NCBI GenBank assembly: GCA_018401615.1
Contig: JAGYKN010000012.1
Coordinates: forward strand, 1-50,524
DNA from: Burkholderiaceae bacterium
GTDB taxonomy: Bacteria; Pseudomonadota; Gammaproteobacteria; Burkholderiales; Burkholderiaceae_A
Length of the DNA: 50,524 nt
Reading direction: 5' to 3'
In this document: positions 19,469 to 27,719 of the stretch, one piece after another
Layout of the letters: each line of letters begins with the position of its first letter
How positions within the stretch are numbered: the stretch's first letter is position 1
The notes under the pieces: generated by a model
What the model was told of the DNA's origin: nothing
Seen by the model: only the letters and a program-made list of their open reading frames with translations
Databases searched by the model: none
Made by a program: the position numbers and the translations under genes

Positions 19469-20230
19469 CTAGGAAATGGACGGTTGGACTGGGCTGCCTG
19501 AGCTGTCTGAGCTGTCTGAGATGTCTGAGCCGAGGCGCAGCCACTCGCTGATGCGCTCAAGAACCGGGTCACGGCCGGTGCGCTTGAGCCCTGAGAATAC
19601 GGACACTGTAACGGGCCCGCCCCAGCTGCTGCCCGCTGCTTCGATGAGTGTCTTGGCAGCCTGAAGGGCCTTTGTCTGGTCCTGGCGATTGAACTTATCA
19701 GCCTTGGTCAGCAGGATGTGAAGCGGCAGCCCACGGGGTCCGAACCAATTGAGCATCTGCTGGTCCAATGGGCCAAGGGCATGACGGATGTCGCTCACAA
19801 GAATCAGGCCCACCAGATTTGGGCGACTCTCAAGATAGCGGCTGAGTTCGGCCTTCCAGCGACGCTGGGTCTGGGCATCCACCTTGGCATAGCCATAGCC
19901 AGGAAGGTCAACCAGGCGTCCAACATCTTGTTCCAAGCATGAAAGCGCAAATAAGTTGATGAGTCGTGTCCTGCCAGGAGTCTTGCTAGCGAATGCCAAC
20001 TTACGGCGTTGGCACAGCACATTGAGTGCTGTCGATTTTCCAGCGTTGCTTCTTCCGGCAATTGCAATCTCGGGCACGTCGGCGCCTGGCAACTCAGTGA
20101 CTTTGGCGGCACTCTGCAGAAACGCCACCTCGGCCAAAAGCCTCGCAAGGCTGGGCGATTCTTGGGCGGTCTGGTCACCCTGGAGTGACCGTAAGAGAGG
20201 GCCGGGGGGCGGAGTGGTCAAGGCTTGCAA
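19469..20230 (-). CDS. engB: ribosome biogenesis GTPase EngB (YihA/YsxC)
   Basis: 253 residues; a GTPase needed for large-subunit assembly and cell division. G1 is GRSNAGKST at 59-67, G3 DLPGYGY at 108-114, G4 TKAD at 175-178. Longer than E. coli YihA (210) because of an N-terminal extension of about 30 residues and a serine/aspartate tail (DISDSSDSSGS) encoded by a 9-bp tandem repeat. It is nine bases upstream of hemB and probably shares its transcript. It diverges from the cytochrome c4 gene. Confidence 0.93.
   Translation of the reverse strand: MQALTTPPPGPLLRSLQGDQTAQESPSLARLLAEVAFLQSAAKVTELPGADVPEIAIAGRSNAGKSTALNVLCQRRKLAFASKTPGRTRLINLFALSCLEQDVGRLVDLPGYGYAKVDAQTQRRWKAELSRYLESRPNLVGLILVSDIRHALGPLDQQMLNWFGPRGLPLHILLTKADKFNRQDQTKALQAAKTLIEAAGSSWGGPVTVSVFSGLKRTGRDPVLERISEWLRLGSDISDSSDSSGSPVQPSIS
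19493..19528 (+). repeat. 9-bp tandem repeat in the 3' end of engB
   Basis: Four consecutive copies of G(C/A)TG(C/T)CTGA, in phase with the engB frame, encode the low-complexity tail with the repeated Ser-Asp-Ser motif. Such units change copy number by slippage without shifting the frame, so the tail length may vary between strains. Confidence 0.8.
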
Positions 20231-20251
20231 TCGGGTCGGATGTTCTAAACT
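20225..20251 (+). promoter_or_regulatory. possible promoter for the cytochrome c4 gene
   Basis: TTGCAA (20225-20230) and TAAACT (20246-20251) with a 15-base spacer, shorter than ideal, lie ahead of cytochrome c4 and overlap the first codons of the divergent engB. Only 59 bases separate the two genes, so the promoter must lie in or next to this spot. Confidence 0.3.
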
Positions 20252-20289
20252 AGGGGATTATCGCAACCCCACCATCAATGGAGTTTGAC

Positions 20290-20949
20290 ATGTCCAGCCC
20301 ACGCCTTCGTCGTCTCTTAGCGGCAGCCCCCGTCGTCATGGCCTTGGCCCTCTCACCGTTTGCCATGGCGGCCGGCCCGTCGACCGCACCCAAGGCCGAT
20401 ATTTCAAAAGGTCAGGCCATCGCTGGCGCCGCCTGCGCCGCCTGCCACGCCGTAGATGGCAATAGCGTCATCCCTTCTAACCCTATTCTTGCTGCCCAGC
20501 ATGCGGCCTACATCGCCAAGCAGCTAAACAACTATCAAGTCAAGCCAGGCGCCACCAAGGCTGAACGCGAAAACGCCATCATGACGGGCCTTGCTTCCAC
20601 CCTCTCGGAGGAAGACATCCGCAATGTCTCGGCCTTCTATGCAGCCCAAGCCATCAAACCCAGTTATGCGCAGGACAAGGAGCTCGTGGCCCTTGGGCAG
20701 AGCATCTACCGAGGAGGGGTGCCTCAGAAAAACATTGCGGCCTGCGTGGGCTGTCACGCCCCCAACGGCTCAGGCATTCCCGCGGCGTATCCGCGGCTCT
20801 CCGGCCAGCATGCCGAGTACACCAAGGCCCAGCTTGTTGCATTTCGGTCTGGACAGCGCGCCAACAGTGCACAGATGATGTCCATCTCAGCCTTGCTGTC
20901 TGATCGCGAAATCGAGGCCGTCTCTGTCTACGTCGCTGGGCTCCGTTAA
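20290..20949 (+). CDS. cytochrome c4, diheme, periplasmic
   Basis: 219 residues. A signal peptide (RRLLAAAPVVMALALSPFAM, then A-A-G) is followed by two cytochrome c domains with heme sites CAACH at 49-53 and CVGCH at 152-156; methionines in NAIMTGL and QMMSIS are candidate axial ligands. Cytochrome c4 passes electrons to terminal oxidases. ATG 20290 was preferred over 20278 because GGAG lies six to seven bases before it and the signal peptide then starts properly. resB, ccsB, msrP and msrQ follow on the same strand, so the heme attachment machinery is next to its client. Confidence 0.93.
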   Translation: MSSPRLRRLLAAAPVVMALALSPFAMAAGPSTAPKADISKGQAIAGAACAACHAVDGNSVIPSNPILAAQHAAYIAKQLNNYQVKPGATKAERENAIMTGLASTLSEEDIRNVSAFYAAQAIKPSYAQDKELVALGQSIYRGGVPQKNIAACVGCHAPNGSGIPAAYPRLSGQHAEYTKAQLVAFRSGQRANSAQMMSISALLSDREIEAVSVYVAGLR

Positions 20950-21046
20950 GTCCGTTTCCTCCGAGGAGGTCCTCGACCGAGAGGCCCTCCAGGCCCGCAC
21001 GACGGGGCTTGAACTCAAATCTGGAGCGGCCTGGCTCAGGGATCTC

Positions 21047-23062
21047 GTGGAACTGATGAGTTCCATGCGCTTTGCCATCTCCGCCCTCACCATTGTCTGC
21101 ATTGCCAGCGCGATTGGCACGATCGTCGCGCAGAATGCCCCCCCAATTAACTACGTCAATCAGTTTGGGGCCTTCTGGGCAGAGGTCTTTTCAAGTCTCG
21201 ATCTCTTTAGGGTCTACAACGCGCCTTGGTTTCTACTGGTCATGTTCCTGATGTTGGCCTCGACCAGCCTGTGCGTGACGCGAAACACCCCCAAGATGAT
21301 CAAAGAGGCCCGGGCCTGGCGCATGCAGGTGAGGGACTCTGCCTTTCCGGCCTTTCGTCAACGATTCGCCCTTCAGGCTGTGACGGTTGACAAGGCAGCC
21401 GCCCAGGTCGAGGCCATCGGCCAGTGGCTGCGTCAAAAAGGCTACAGCGTTCGAGAGCCAGACGGGGCTGCCGCAGGCATGCCCGTCATGGTTGCTAAAA
21501 AGGGCGGAGCAGGCCGCCTGGGCTACATCGCCGCCCACCTGGCAATTGTGGTGATCTCCCTTGGCGGGCTGCTCGACAGCGAGGTTCCCACCAAGGTCAT
21601 GGCATGGTGGTGGGATAAAACGCCCGTCGAGCTGGCCACCCTGACCAACGAGACTGTTCCAGCCTCTTCCAAGCTGCCGCAGTCCACCCCAACCTATCGG
21701 GCCAATCTCCTCATCCCAGAGGGTGAGCGCTCTGACCTCGCTGTGATCAATCAGCCCAACGGGGCCTTTCTTCTAGACCTGCCCTTCGAACTCGAGCTCA
21801 AGGCTTTCCGAGTGGAGTACTACACCACTGGCATGCCAAAGCTCTTTGCCAGCGATGTCATCCTTCGAGACAAACAGACCGGAGAGGTCAAGACCACCAC
21901 CATTGAAGTCAATAAACCCCTGATTCACAAAGGGGTGGCCATCTATCAGTCGAGCTTTGATGACGGTGGATCGGCACTTCAACTGCTGGCCCACCCAATT
22001 GCTGGCTTATCTCGTGAGCCACTCAACATCGATCTAAAAGTGGGGCAATCCGCCCCCTTGCGGGGGGGTCGAGACACAATGGATCTGGAGGTCAACGGCT
22101 TTAAGCCCATCAATGTCGAGAGCCTCTCCGATGGGCCCGGCAGGACAGACGCCTTTCGCGAGCATGTGGCCTCTGTGCTGTCTCCAGCCGTCAACAATGA
22201 GAAAAATGCAAGCCTGCAAAACGTGGGCCCAAGCTTTAATTACAAGCTGCGCGATGGTGCCGGTCAGGCAAGGGAGTACCACAGCTACATGCTGCCCTTT
22301 GAGCTCGAGGGCAACCGTGTTTTCCTCACCGGCATGCGGGAGTCTCCAGACGAGTCCTTTCGGTATCTGAGGATTCCAGCAGACCCAGACGATTCGCTCA
22401 CCGAGTTCCTGAGAATTCGCGCTGCCATGGATGACGCGTCTGCCCGAGTAGCCGCTGCTGCTGCCTTTGCTCGGGCGGCTGCCCCAGGTAACCTACAGGA
22501 GCCTCTGGCTCAGAGCGCCCTCAAGGCGCTCGACGCAATCGCGCAAGGCGGACTGACCAACCTGGCCACCATCATGGAGCAGACGGTCCCAGAGGCTGAG
22601 CGTGAGAAGGCAGCAGATGTCGTGGTGAGGATGCTCAGTGGGGCCTTCTGGGAGCTCTGGCAGGCCGCCAGACAGCGCGACGGTCTGCCGCGACTCCAGG
22701 CCACAGATGAGAGCCAGACCTTCGCCCAGAGAGCCCTGACGGCTTACAGCGATGCCAAGCTCCTGGAGACACCGCTGCTGGTGACCCTCAAGGATTTCCA
22801 AGAGGTCAAGGCCTCCGTCTTTCAGGTCACTCGGTCTCCCGGGCAGTCAACGGTCTACCTGGGGTGTCTCTTGCTGGTGCTTGGAATTTTCGCCATGCTC
22901 TATGTGCAGGAGCGTCGTGTCTGGATCTGGCTGAAAACCGAGTCCGACGGGCAGGCCGTTCGGGTGGCGGCATCCTCCCCACGGCAATCCCTTGAGTTTG
23001 AAAGAGAATTTAAATCCCTTGAGCTTGACTTAACCTCCCATCCCACAGGAAAAGCACCATGA
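21047..23062 (+). CDS. resB: cytochrome c biogenesis protein ResB (Ccs1), system II
   Basis: About 671 residues from GTG 21047. With CcsB it forms the system II synthase that exports heme and attaches it to apocytochromes. Membrane helices lie at MRFAISALTIVCIASAIGTI, FLLVMFLMLASTSL, LGYIAAHLAIVVISLGGLL, and near the C-terminus VYLGCLLLVLGIFAML, with a large periplasmic domain between. The start is uncertain: the frame is open and looks coding back to the cytochrome c4 stop (for example TTGLELKSGAAWLRDLVEL), with a GAGGAGGT at 20963-20970, but there is no usual start codon after it. Stop overlaps ccsB by four bases. Confidence 0.9.
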   Translation: MELMSSMRFAISALTIVCIASAIGTIVAQNAPPINYVNQFGAFWAEVFSSLDLFRVYNAPWFLLVMFLMLASTSLCVTRNTPKMIKEARAWRMQVRDSAFPAFRQRFALQAVTVDKAAAQVEAIGQWLRQKGYSVREPDGAAAGMPVMVAKKGGAGRLGYIAAHLAIVVISLGGLLDSEVPTKVMAWWWDKTPVELATLTNETVPASSKLPQSTPTYRANLLIPEGERSDLAVINQPNGAFLLDLPFELELKAFRVEYYTTGMPKLFASDVILRDKQTGEVKTTTIEVNKPLIHKGVAIYQSSFDDGGSALQLLAHPIAGLSREPLNIDLKVGQSAPLRGGRDTMDLEVNGFKPINVESLSDGPGRTDAFREHVASVLSPAVNNEKNASLQNVGPSFNYKLRDGAGQAREYHSYMLPFELEGNRVFLTGMRESPDESFRYLRIPADPDDSLTEFLRIRAAMDDASARVAAAAAFARAAAPGNLQEPLAQSALKALDAIAQGGLTNLATIMEQTVPEAEREKAADVVVRMLSGAFWELWQAARQRDGLPRLQATDESQTFAQRALTAYSDAKLLETPLLVTLKDFQEVKASVFQVTRSPGQSTVYLGCLLLVLGIFAMLYVQERRVWIWLKTESDGQAVRVAASSPRQSLEFEREFKSLELDLTSHPTGKAP

Positions 23063-24378
23063 ACACAACCGCCATGGAGCCACTCTCATCGGCCGAACTC
23101 ACCCCTGTCGGCGGTGGGCGCCTTCAAATCTGGGACGTCGGCTTTACCGTCCTGCTTGCCCTGGGGGCGGCCTTTTCTGTGCAGCGCTACGGCGACTTCA
23201 TGGACATCTACGAGAAGGTCATTCTCTGGTCTTGCGTGCCCAGCATCGCCTACCTCGGTTGGCTCTGGCCAGCCCTGAGGCCTTATCTGTTGGGTTCTGC
23301 TGTTCTGGCCCTGCTGGGCATCTCCGCGTATGCCGGCGACATCGCGCGCACGGAGACCAACTTCGTGCTCAAGTATTTCCTCAGTTCTCAGACCGCCATC
23401 CTCTGGATGTCTGCCTTGTTCCTCATGGGTTGCGTGTCTTATTGGGGAGGCATCCTGACTCGGGGCGCCACAGCCCTGTGGGCGGGTTCCGTCATGACAT
23501 GGGCCGCCTGCGTCATGGGGTTCGTTGGGCTGCTGGTCCGCTGGTATGAGTCTTACCTGATTTCCCCCGATGTGGGTCACATCCCAGTGAGCAACCTCTA
23601 CGAGGTCTTTGTCTTGTTTGCGGTCATGACCGCAATGTTTTATCTCTACTACGAGCAGCGCTATCGAACTCGCAGCATGGGCGCCTTTGTCTCGCTGATC
23701 ATCGTTGCTGCGGTTGCATTCCTGCTCTGGTATACGGCAACTCGGTCTGCCCATGAGATACAGCCGCTCGTCCCAGCCCTGCAATCTTGGTGGATGAAGA
23801 TCCATGTGCCTGCAAATTTCGTCGGCTACGGGACCTTCTCAATTGCGGCCATGGTGGCATTTGCCTACCTCATCAAGGTCAATGCTGCGGCCACAAACTG
23901 GAAGGCCTTGGCCCCCCTCTTCGTGCTCGGTGTGCTCCTCTGTCTTGAGCCGCTCGCATTTAGCCGGTCGGGTTTCTCCGACTTCTGGGCCGTCTACTTT
24001 GGCGCCTCAATGGTCTTTGTCGGCGGTGTGATTGCCCTGAGACATCGGATCGCTGAGTCGCTGCCATCACTCGAGATTCTCGATGACGTGATGTATCGGG
24101 CCATTGCGATTGGCTTTGCCTTCTTCACGATTGCAACCATTCTCGGCGCCCTCTGGGCGGCGGAGGCCTGGGGCACCTATTGGCAGTGGGATCCAAAGGA
24201 GACCTGGGCCCTGATTGTCTGGTTGAACTACGCTGCCTGGCTGCACCTTCGACTGATGAAGGGCCTAAGAGGCCAGTTTGCTGCCTATTGGTCTCTGGTG
24301 GGCCTGCTGATCACTGGCTTTGCTTTCCTTGGCGTCAACATGTTCCTCTCGGGATTGCATTCATATGGCGCGCTCTGA
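23059..24378 (+). CDS. ccsB: cytochrome c biogenesis protein CcsB/CcsA, system II
   Basis: 439 residues, many membrane helices. The heme-handling tryptophan-rich motif [13 protein letters not shown] is at about 371-383 near the C-terminus, as in the CcsA family. Conserved periplasmic histidines for heme are expected in [11 protein letters not shown] and at the end (GLHSYG). It pairs with ResB; translation is coupled through ATGA at 23059. The first 20 residues ([16 protein letters not shown]) are poorly conserved. Annotation names differ (ccsA in chloroplasts, ccsB in many bacteria). Confidence 0.93.
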   Translation: MNTTAMEPLSSAELTPVGGGRLQIWDVGFTVLLALGAAFSVQRYGDFMDIYEKVILWSCVPSIAYLGWLWPALRPYLLGSAVLALLGISAYAGDIARTETNFVLKYFLSSQTAILWMSALFLMGCVSYWGGILTRGATALWAGSVMTWAACVMGFVGLLVRWYESYLISPDVGHIPVSNLYEVFVLFAVMTAMFYLYYEQRYRTRSMGAFVSLIIVAAVAFLLWYTATRSAHEIQPLVPALQSWWMKIHVPANFVGYGTFSIAAMVAFAYLIKVNAAATNWKALAPLFVLGVLLCLEPLAFSRSGFSDFWAVYFGASMVFVGGVIALRHRIAESLPSLEILDDVMYRAIAIGFAFFTIATILGALWAAEAWGTYWQWDPKETWALIVWLNYAAWLHLRLMKGLRGQFAAYWSLVGLLITGFAFLGVNMFLSGLHSYGAL

Positions 24379-25333
24379 TGCTCGCCACCTCCTCAGTGGG
24401 GCGGGTCTTGAGCATGCCATCACCCCTGACTGGGCCCTGCAGCGCCGTCGCCTGACGGCCGCAGGCTTGTTGCTCGGTTCGGGGACGATGTCGTCCCACC
24501 CCCTCTGGGCCAGTGCGGCAAAACCGCCGCTGCTGCCAGCCAAGCCAGCTGGTCCGGTGATCATGGAAAAGCCAACCCCGTGGGGTGATGTCACAACCTA
24601 TAACAATTTTTATGAGTTTGGGACGGGCAAGTCCGATCCCGCCCGCCATGCGCCCTCTCGTCTTAAGACGCGCCCATGGGCCATCGAGGTTGATGGCCTT
24701 GTGGGAAAACCACAGACCATCAACCTTGAAGACCTGTTAAAGATTGCCCCGATGGAGGAGCGCATCTACCGGATGCGTTGCGTCGAGGGCTGGTCGATGG
24801 TGATTCCCTGGGTGGGCTATAGCCTGTCGGCCCTGATCAGGCGGGTGCAGCCCCTGGGTTCGGCCAAATACATCTCATTTACGACGCTGGCCGACCCCTC
24901 GATGATGCCGGGGCTGCGCTCGCCCGTGCTGGACTGGCCCTACCAGGAGGGCCTTCGCTTAGACGAGGCACTGCACCCTCTGACCCTCTTGTCTTTCGGA
25001 CTCTACGGCCGCGAGCTCACCCCACAGAATGGTGCTCCAGTGCGCCTGGTGGTGCCCTGGAAGTACGGCTTTAAAAGCAGCAAATCAATCGTGCGAATTC
25101 GCTTTCAAGAACAGGAACCTCGGACGAGCTGGGTGACGTCCGCGCCGCAGGAGTATGGCTTTTATTCCAACGTGAACCCGGCAATGCCTCATCGACGTTG
25201 GTCTCAGGCAACAGAGCGTCGGATCGGCGAGGATGGGCTTCTCAGCGCTCGCCGACCGACCCTACCGTTTAACGGCTACGCCGAGTCAGTGGCCTCGCTC
25301 TACACCGGGATGGACCTGCGCCGTTTTTACTAG
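24365..25333 (+). CDS. msrP: protein-methionine-sulfoxide reductase catalytic subunit MsrP
   Basis: 322 residues, close to E. coli MsrP (334). It is a periplasmic molybdopterin enzyme that repairs oxidised methionines in envelope proteins. Cys139 in [15 protein letters not shown] is the molybdenum ligand. The N-terminus [17 protein letters not shown] looks like a twin-arginine export signal. ATG 24365 lies within the end of ccsB (14-base overlap); the frame extends to 24320, but that would bury the signal. msrQ follows directly. [15 protein letters not shown] is another family signature. Confidence 0.93.
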   Translation: MARSDARHLLSGAGLEHAITPDWALQRRRLTAAGLLLGSGTMSSHPLWASAAKPPLLPAKPAGPVIMEKPTPWGDVTTYNNFYEFGTGKSDPARHAPSRLKTRPWAIEVDGLVGKPQTINLEDLLKIAPMEERIYRMRCVEGWSMVIPWVGYSLSALIRRVQPLGSAKYISFTTLADPSMMPGLRSPVLDWPYQEGLRLDEALHPLTLLSFGLYGRELTPQNGAPVRLVVPWKYGFKSSKSIVRIRFQEQEPRTSWVTSAPQEYGFYSNVNPAMPHRRWSQATERRIGEDGLLSARRPTLPFNGYAESVASLYTGMDLRRFY

Positions 25334-25337
25334 GGCA

Positions 25338-25925
25338 TTGTTCGTATGCCTCTGGTGTTGGGCGGCGGGCCCACTCCTGGAGCTCCTGGCGCGGATTTGG
25401 CTCGATGCGCTGGGGGCCAACCCGCAGGAGGAGATCCTGCGAGGCCTTGGCCGTCAAATCTTGCTGATTCTCTGGCTGGTCCTCCTGCTGCCGGTCTTGA
25501 ACCGTGCCTGGTGGCCTGGGATCCTGCAGAGCCGTCGCATGTTGGGACTCTGGGCGTTTGCATATGCCTTGATTCACCTGCTGGCCTATGCCCAGTTTGA
25601 ACACGACGCAACCTGGCAACCGCTCCTGGAAGACGCATTTCGACGTCCTTTTGTCACCGTTGGATTGTTGGCCCTGCTGCTGATGGTGCCCTTGGCGTGG
25701 ACATCCAATCGGCGCAGCATGCTCAGGCTCGGGGCAGGCTGGAAGCGACTGCATCAGCTCATCTGGCCAATTGTGGGCCTTGCACTGCTGCACTATGCAC
25801 TGCATAAATCAGGAAAAAACGACTACCTCGAGCCCGCCATCGCGGCCGGCACTCTTCTCTTGATTGTATGGCTCAGACGGTCTCGCCGCGGATCAAGTCG
25901 TCGAGGGACTCTCGAAGGCGAATGA
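25338..25925 (+). CDS. msrQ: heme-binding membrane subunit MsrQ
   Basis: About 195 residues, five to six membrane helices; a b-type heme protein that passes quinol electrons to MsrP. Motifs GANPQEEILRGLGRQILLIL, RRMLGLWAFAYALIHLLAY and WKRLHQLIWPIVGLALLHY carry the conserved histidines. No ATG fits: the frame reaches ATG 25233 deep inside msrP, while TTG 25338, five bases after the msrP stop, starts at the first helix. I chose TTG; the start is uncertain. Its last 53 bases overlap the end of lysA on the other strand. Confidence 0.88.
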   Translation: MFVCLWCWAAGPLLELLARIWLDALGANPQEEILRGLGRQILLILWLVLLLPVLNRAWWPGILQSRRMLGLWAFAYALIHLLAYAQFEHDATWQPLLEDAFRRPFVTVGLLALLLMVPLAWTSNRRSMLRLGAGWKRLHQLIWPIVGLALLHYALHKSGKNDYLEPAIAAGTLLLIVWLRRSRRGSSRRGTLEGE

Positions 25926-27165
25926 CGCGATGCGTGCCGTCTTGCTCGACGAGGACCTCCGCCGGACGGGGGCGACTGTTGTAGTTCGAGGCCATGGAGC
26001 AGCCGTAAGCGCCTGCTGAGGCCAACACAAGGAGGTCTCCCTGAGAGAGAGACAGGCCACGGTCACGGGCAAGCCAGTCCCCGCTCTCGCAGACCGGACC
26101 GACGAGGTCCCACTGACGCTGCGGCTCTCGGGAATCTAACTTGACCGCAAAGACCTCGTGCCATGCCTCGTAGAGGCTGGGCCTCAAGAGGTCGTTCATG
26201 CCGGCGTCAATGATGGCGAAATTCTTCGTGTCACCAGGCTTGAGAAAGACGACCTCGGTGAGCAGCACCCCGGCACGCCCAACAATGGCTCGGCCAAACT
26301 CAAAGACAAGCTTGGGCGGCGGACGATTTCTTGCGCTCGCCCAGGCTGCGACGCGAGAGGCGACCGACTTGAGGAGGGCGCCTGCCGAGGGGGGTGTCTC
26401 ATCGTGATAGCAGATGCCAAGCCCACCGCCAAGATCGATGTGATCAATTGAAATGCCCGCAGCAGAGAGTTCATCGACAAAGGCGAGGACCCGATCCGTG
26501 GTGTCTAAGAAGGGCGACAGCGAGGTGATCTGCGAGCCGATGTGGCAATCGACCCCGAGGACCTTGAGCCCGGGAAGAGACTGTGCGAGCTGATAGACCC
26601 CCAGGGCCTGCTCGACTGGCACGCCAAACTTATTTTCCTTCAGGCCCGTCGAGATGTAGGGATGGGTCAGGGAATCAATATCAGGATTGATGCGAATGGA
26701 CACTGGTGCGACCCGCTGCAGCCCGCTGGCAAGGGCCGAGAGGCGATGCAACTCGTCTGCGCTCTCTACGTTGATGCATCCGACCCCGAGCTTGAGTGCC
26801 TCGACGATCTCGTGATCTCTCTTGCCCACCCCAGAAAACACACATCGAGCGGCTTGCCCACCAGCCTTTAGAACTCGAAAGAGCTCGCCCTCAGAGACAA
26901 TATCGAAACCGGCTCCCTCGCGAGCGAGCAGGTCTAGGATGCCAAGTGTGGGGTTGGCCTTTACGGCATAACAAATCTGGGTGCTCTGAGCAGGTAGGGC
27001 AGAGGAGAAGGCTTGATACGCCTCGCGAATTGCCCGAGCCGAGTAGAGGTAGAGGGGCGTGCCGTGGGCCTTGGCGATTGCCGACAGGGGGGTCCCCTCG
27101 CATGCCAACTCGCCTGTCGAGCGTCGCCCAAACGAGGCGGGCAAGATATCAGACTCAAGACTCAC
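25873..27165 (-). CDS. lysA: diaminopimelate decarboxylase
   Basis: 430 residues; the last step of lysine synthesis, decarboxylating meso-diaminopimelate with PLP. The PLP lysine is Lys69 in CYAVKAN; the phosphate-binding GGGLG, the HIGSQ segment and VCESGDWLA (about 354-362) with the active-site cysteine are present. The start codon is GTG (27163-27165), overlapping the stop of the upstream lipoprotein gene as GTGA. The 3' end overlaps msrQ by 53 bases. This lipoprotein-lysA order divergent from cyaY is typical of Burkholderiales. Confidence 0.95.
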   Translation of the reverse strand: MSLESDILPASFGRRSTGELACEGTPLSAIAKAHGTPLYLYSARAIREAYQAFSSALPAQSTQICYAVKANPTLGILDLLAREGAGFDIVSEGELFRVLKAGGQAARCVFSGVGKRDHEIVEALKLGVGCINVESADELHRLSALASGLQRVAPVSIRINPDIDSLTHPYISTGLKENKFGVPVEQALGVYQLAQSLPGLKVLGVDCHIGSQITSLSPFLDTTDRVLAFVDELSAAGISIDHIDLGGGLGICYHDETPPSAGALLKSVASRVAAWASARNRPPPKLVFEFGRAIVGRAGVLLTEVVFLKPGDTKNFAIIDAGMNDLLRPSLYEAWHEVFAVKLDSREPQRQWDLVGPVCESGDWLARDRGLSLSQGDLLVLASAGAYGCSMASNYNSRPRPAEVLVEQDGTHRVIRLRESLDDLIRGETV

Positions 27166-27389
27166 GGATTGGGCAGGGCAGAGGCGGGTGGGGCAGAGGC
27201 TGGGGGTGCAGGATACTGTGGGGTGGGCATCATGAGGGGCCCCTTTTGCCCGCAGCCGGCAAGGACGATGCAGGCAGAGAATCCGATGGCGCGAAGGGTC
27301 GCAAGTCCCTGCAAGAGGGTCCTGCGGTTAGGCTTACGGATGGACCTGTGACTGGGCCTATGACTGGATTGTCGGTTTAACGAAGACAT
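27162..27389 (-). CDS. lptM: LptM-like small lipoprotein
   Basis: About 75 residues. The lipobox IVLAGC followed by GQKGPL is the mark of the LptM (YifL) family, a small outer-membrane lipoprotein that assists maturation of the LPS translocon LptDE. The mature part is short and rich in proline and alanine (PPASAPPASALPNP). ATG 27389 gives a rather long, basic n-region; TTG at the codon for the second Leu of RTLLQG, with AGGA ahead, would give a more normal signal peptide. It is translationally coupled to lysA. Confidence 0.75.
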   Translation of the reverse strand: MSSLNRQSSHRPSHRSIRKPNRRTLLQGLATLRAIGFSACIVLAGCGQKGPLMMPTPQYPAPPASAPPASALPNP

Positions 27390-27398
27390 GCGAAGAGT

Positions 27399-27719
27399 AT
27401 GAACGAAACTGACTACTTTCAAAAAATTGAGGCAGCCTTTCGCTGGCTCGAAGACGCTGTGGACCGCTGGAACACAGAGCACGACCTCAGCATCGAATGT
27501 CAGCGCAATGGCCCGGTGCTCGAGGTGGAGTTGGAGTCAGGTCAGAAAATCATCGTCAATGCGCAGGCGCCAACCCAACAGCTATGGCTTGCCTCGTCTC
27601 GAGGCGCCCACCACTTTGTGTGGCGGGATTCGCGTTGGGAGGACACGCGCGGTCAGGGCCTCTTTGAGCCCATTCTCCTGGCCCATGCCAGCGCGCTCAG
27701 CGGCCTAGACCTTGGCTAG
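27399..27719 (+). CDS. cyaY: iron-sulfur cluster protein CyaY (frataxin)
   Basis: 106 residues, standard for bacterial frataxin. It binds iron on an acidic first helix (YFQKIEAAFRWLEDAVDRWN, about 6-25) and tunes cysteine desulfurase IscS. The beta-sheet segment LEVELESGQKIIVNAQAPTQ and WLASSRGAHHF are diagnostic. Its start lies nine bases from that of the divergent lipoprotein, and its TAG overlaps the ponA stop by three bases. Confidence 0.94.
   Translation: MNETDYFQKIEAAFRWLEDAVDRWNTEHDLSIECQRNGPVLEVELESGQKIIVNAQAPTQQLWLASSRGAHHFVWRDSRWEDTRGQGLFEPILLAHASALSGLDLG

Noticed and set aside
24365-25925. msrP-msrQ as an acquired module
   Set aside because: Codon use and tight overlap with ccsB match the neighbours; nothing suggests recent transfer.
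26796-27380. Plus-strand 194-codon frame opposite lysA and the lipoprotein gene
   Set aside because: It lies entirely antisense to two well-supported genes and has biased, unnatural composition.
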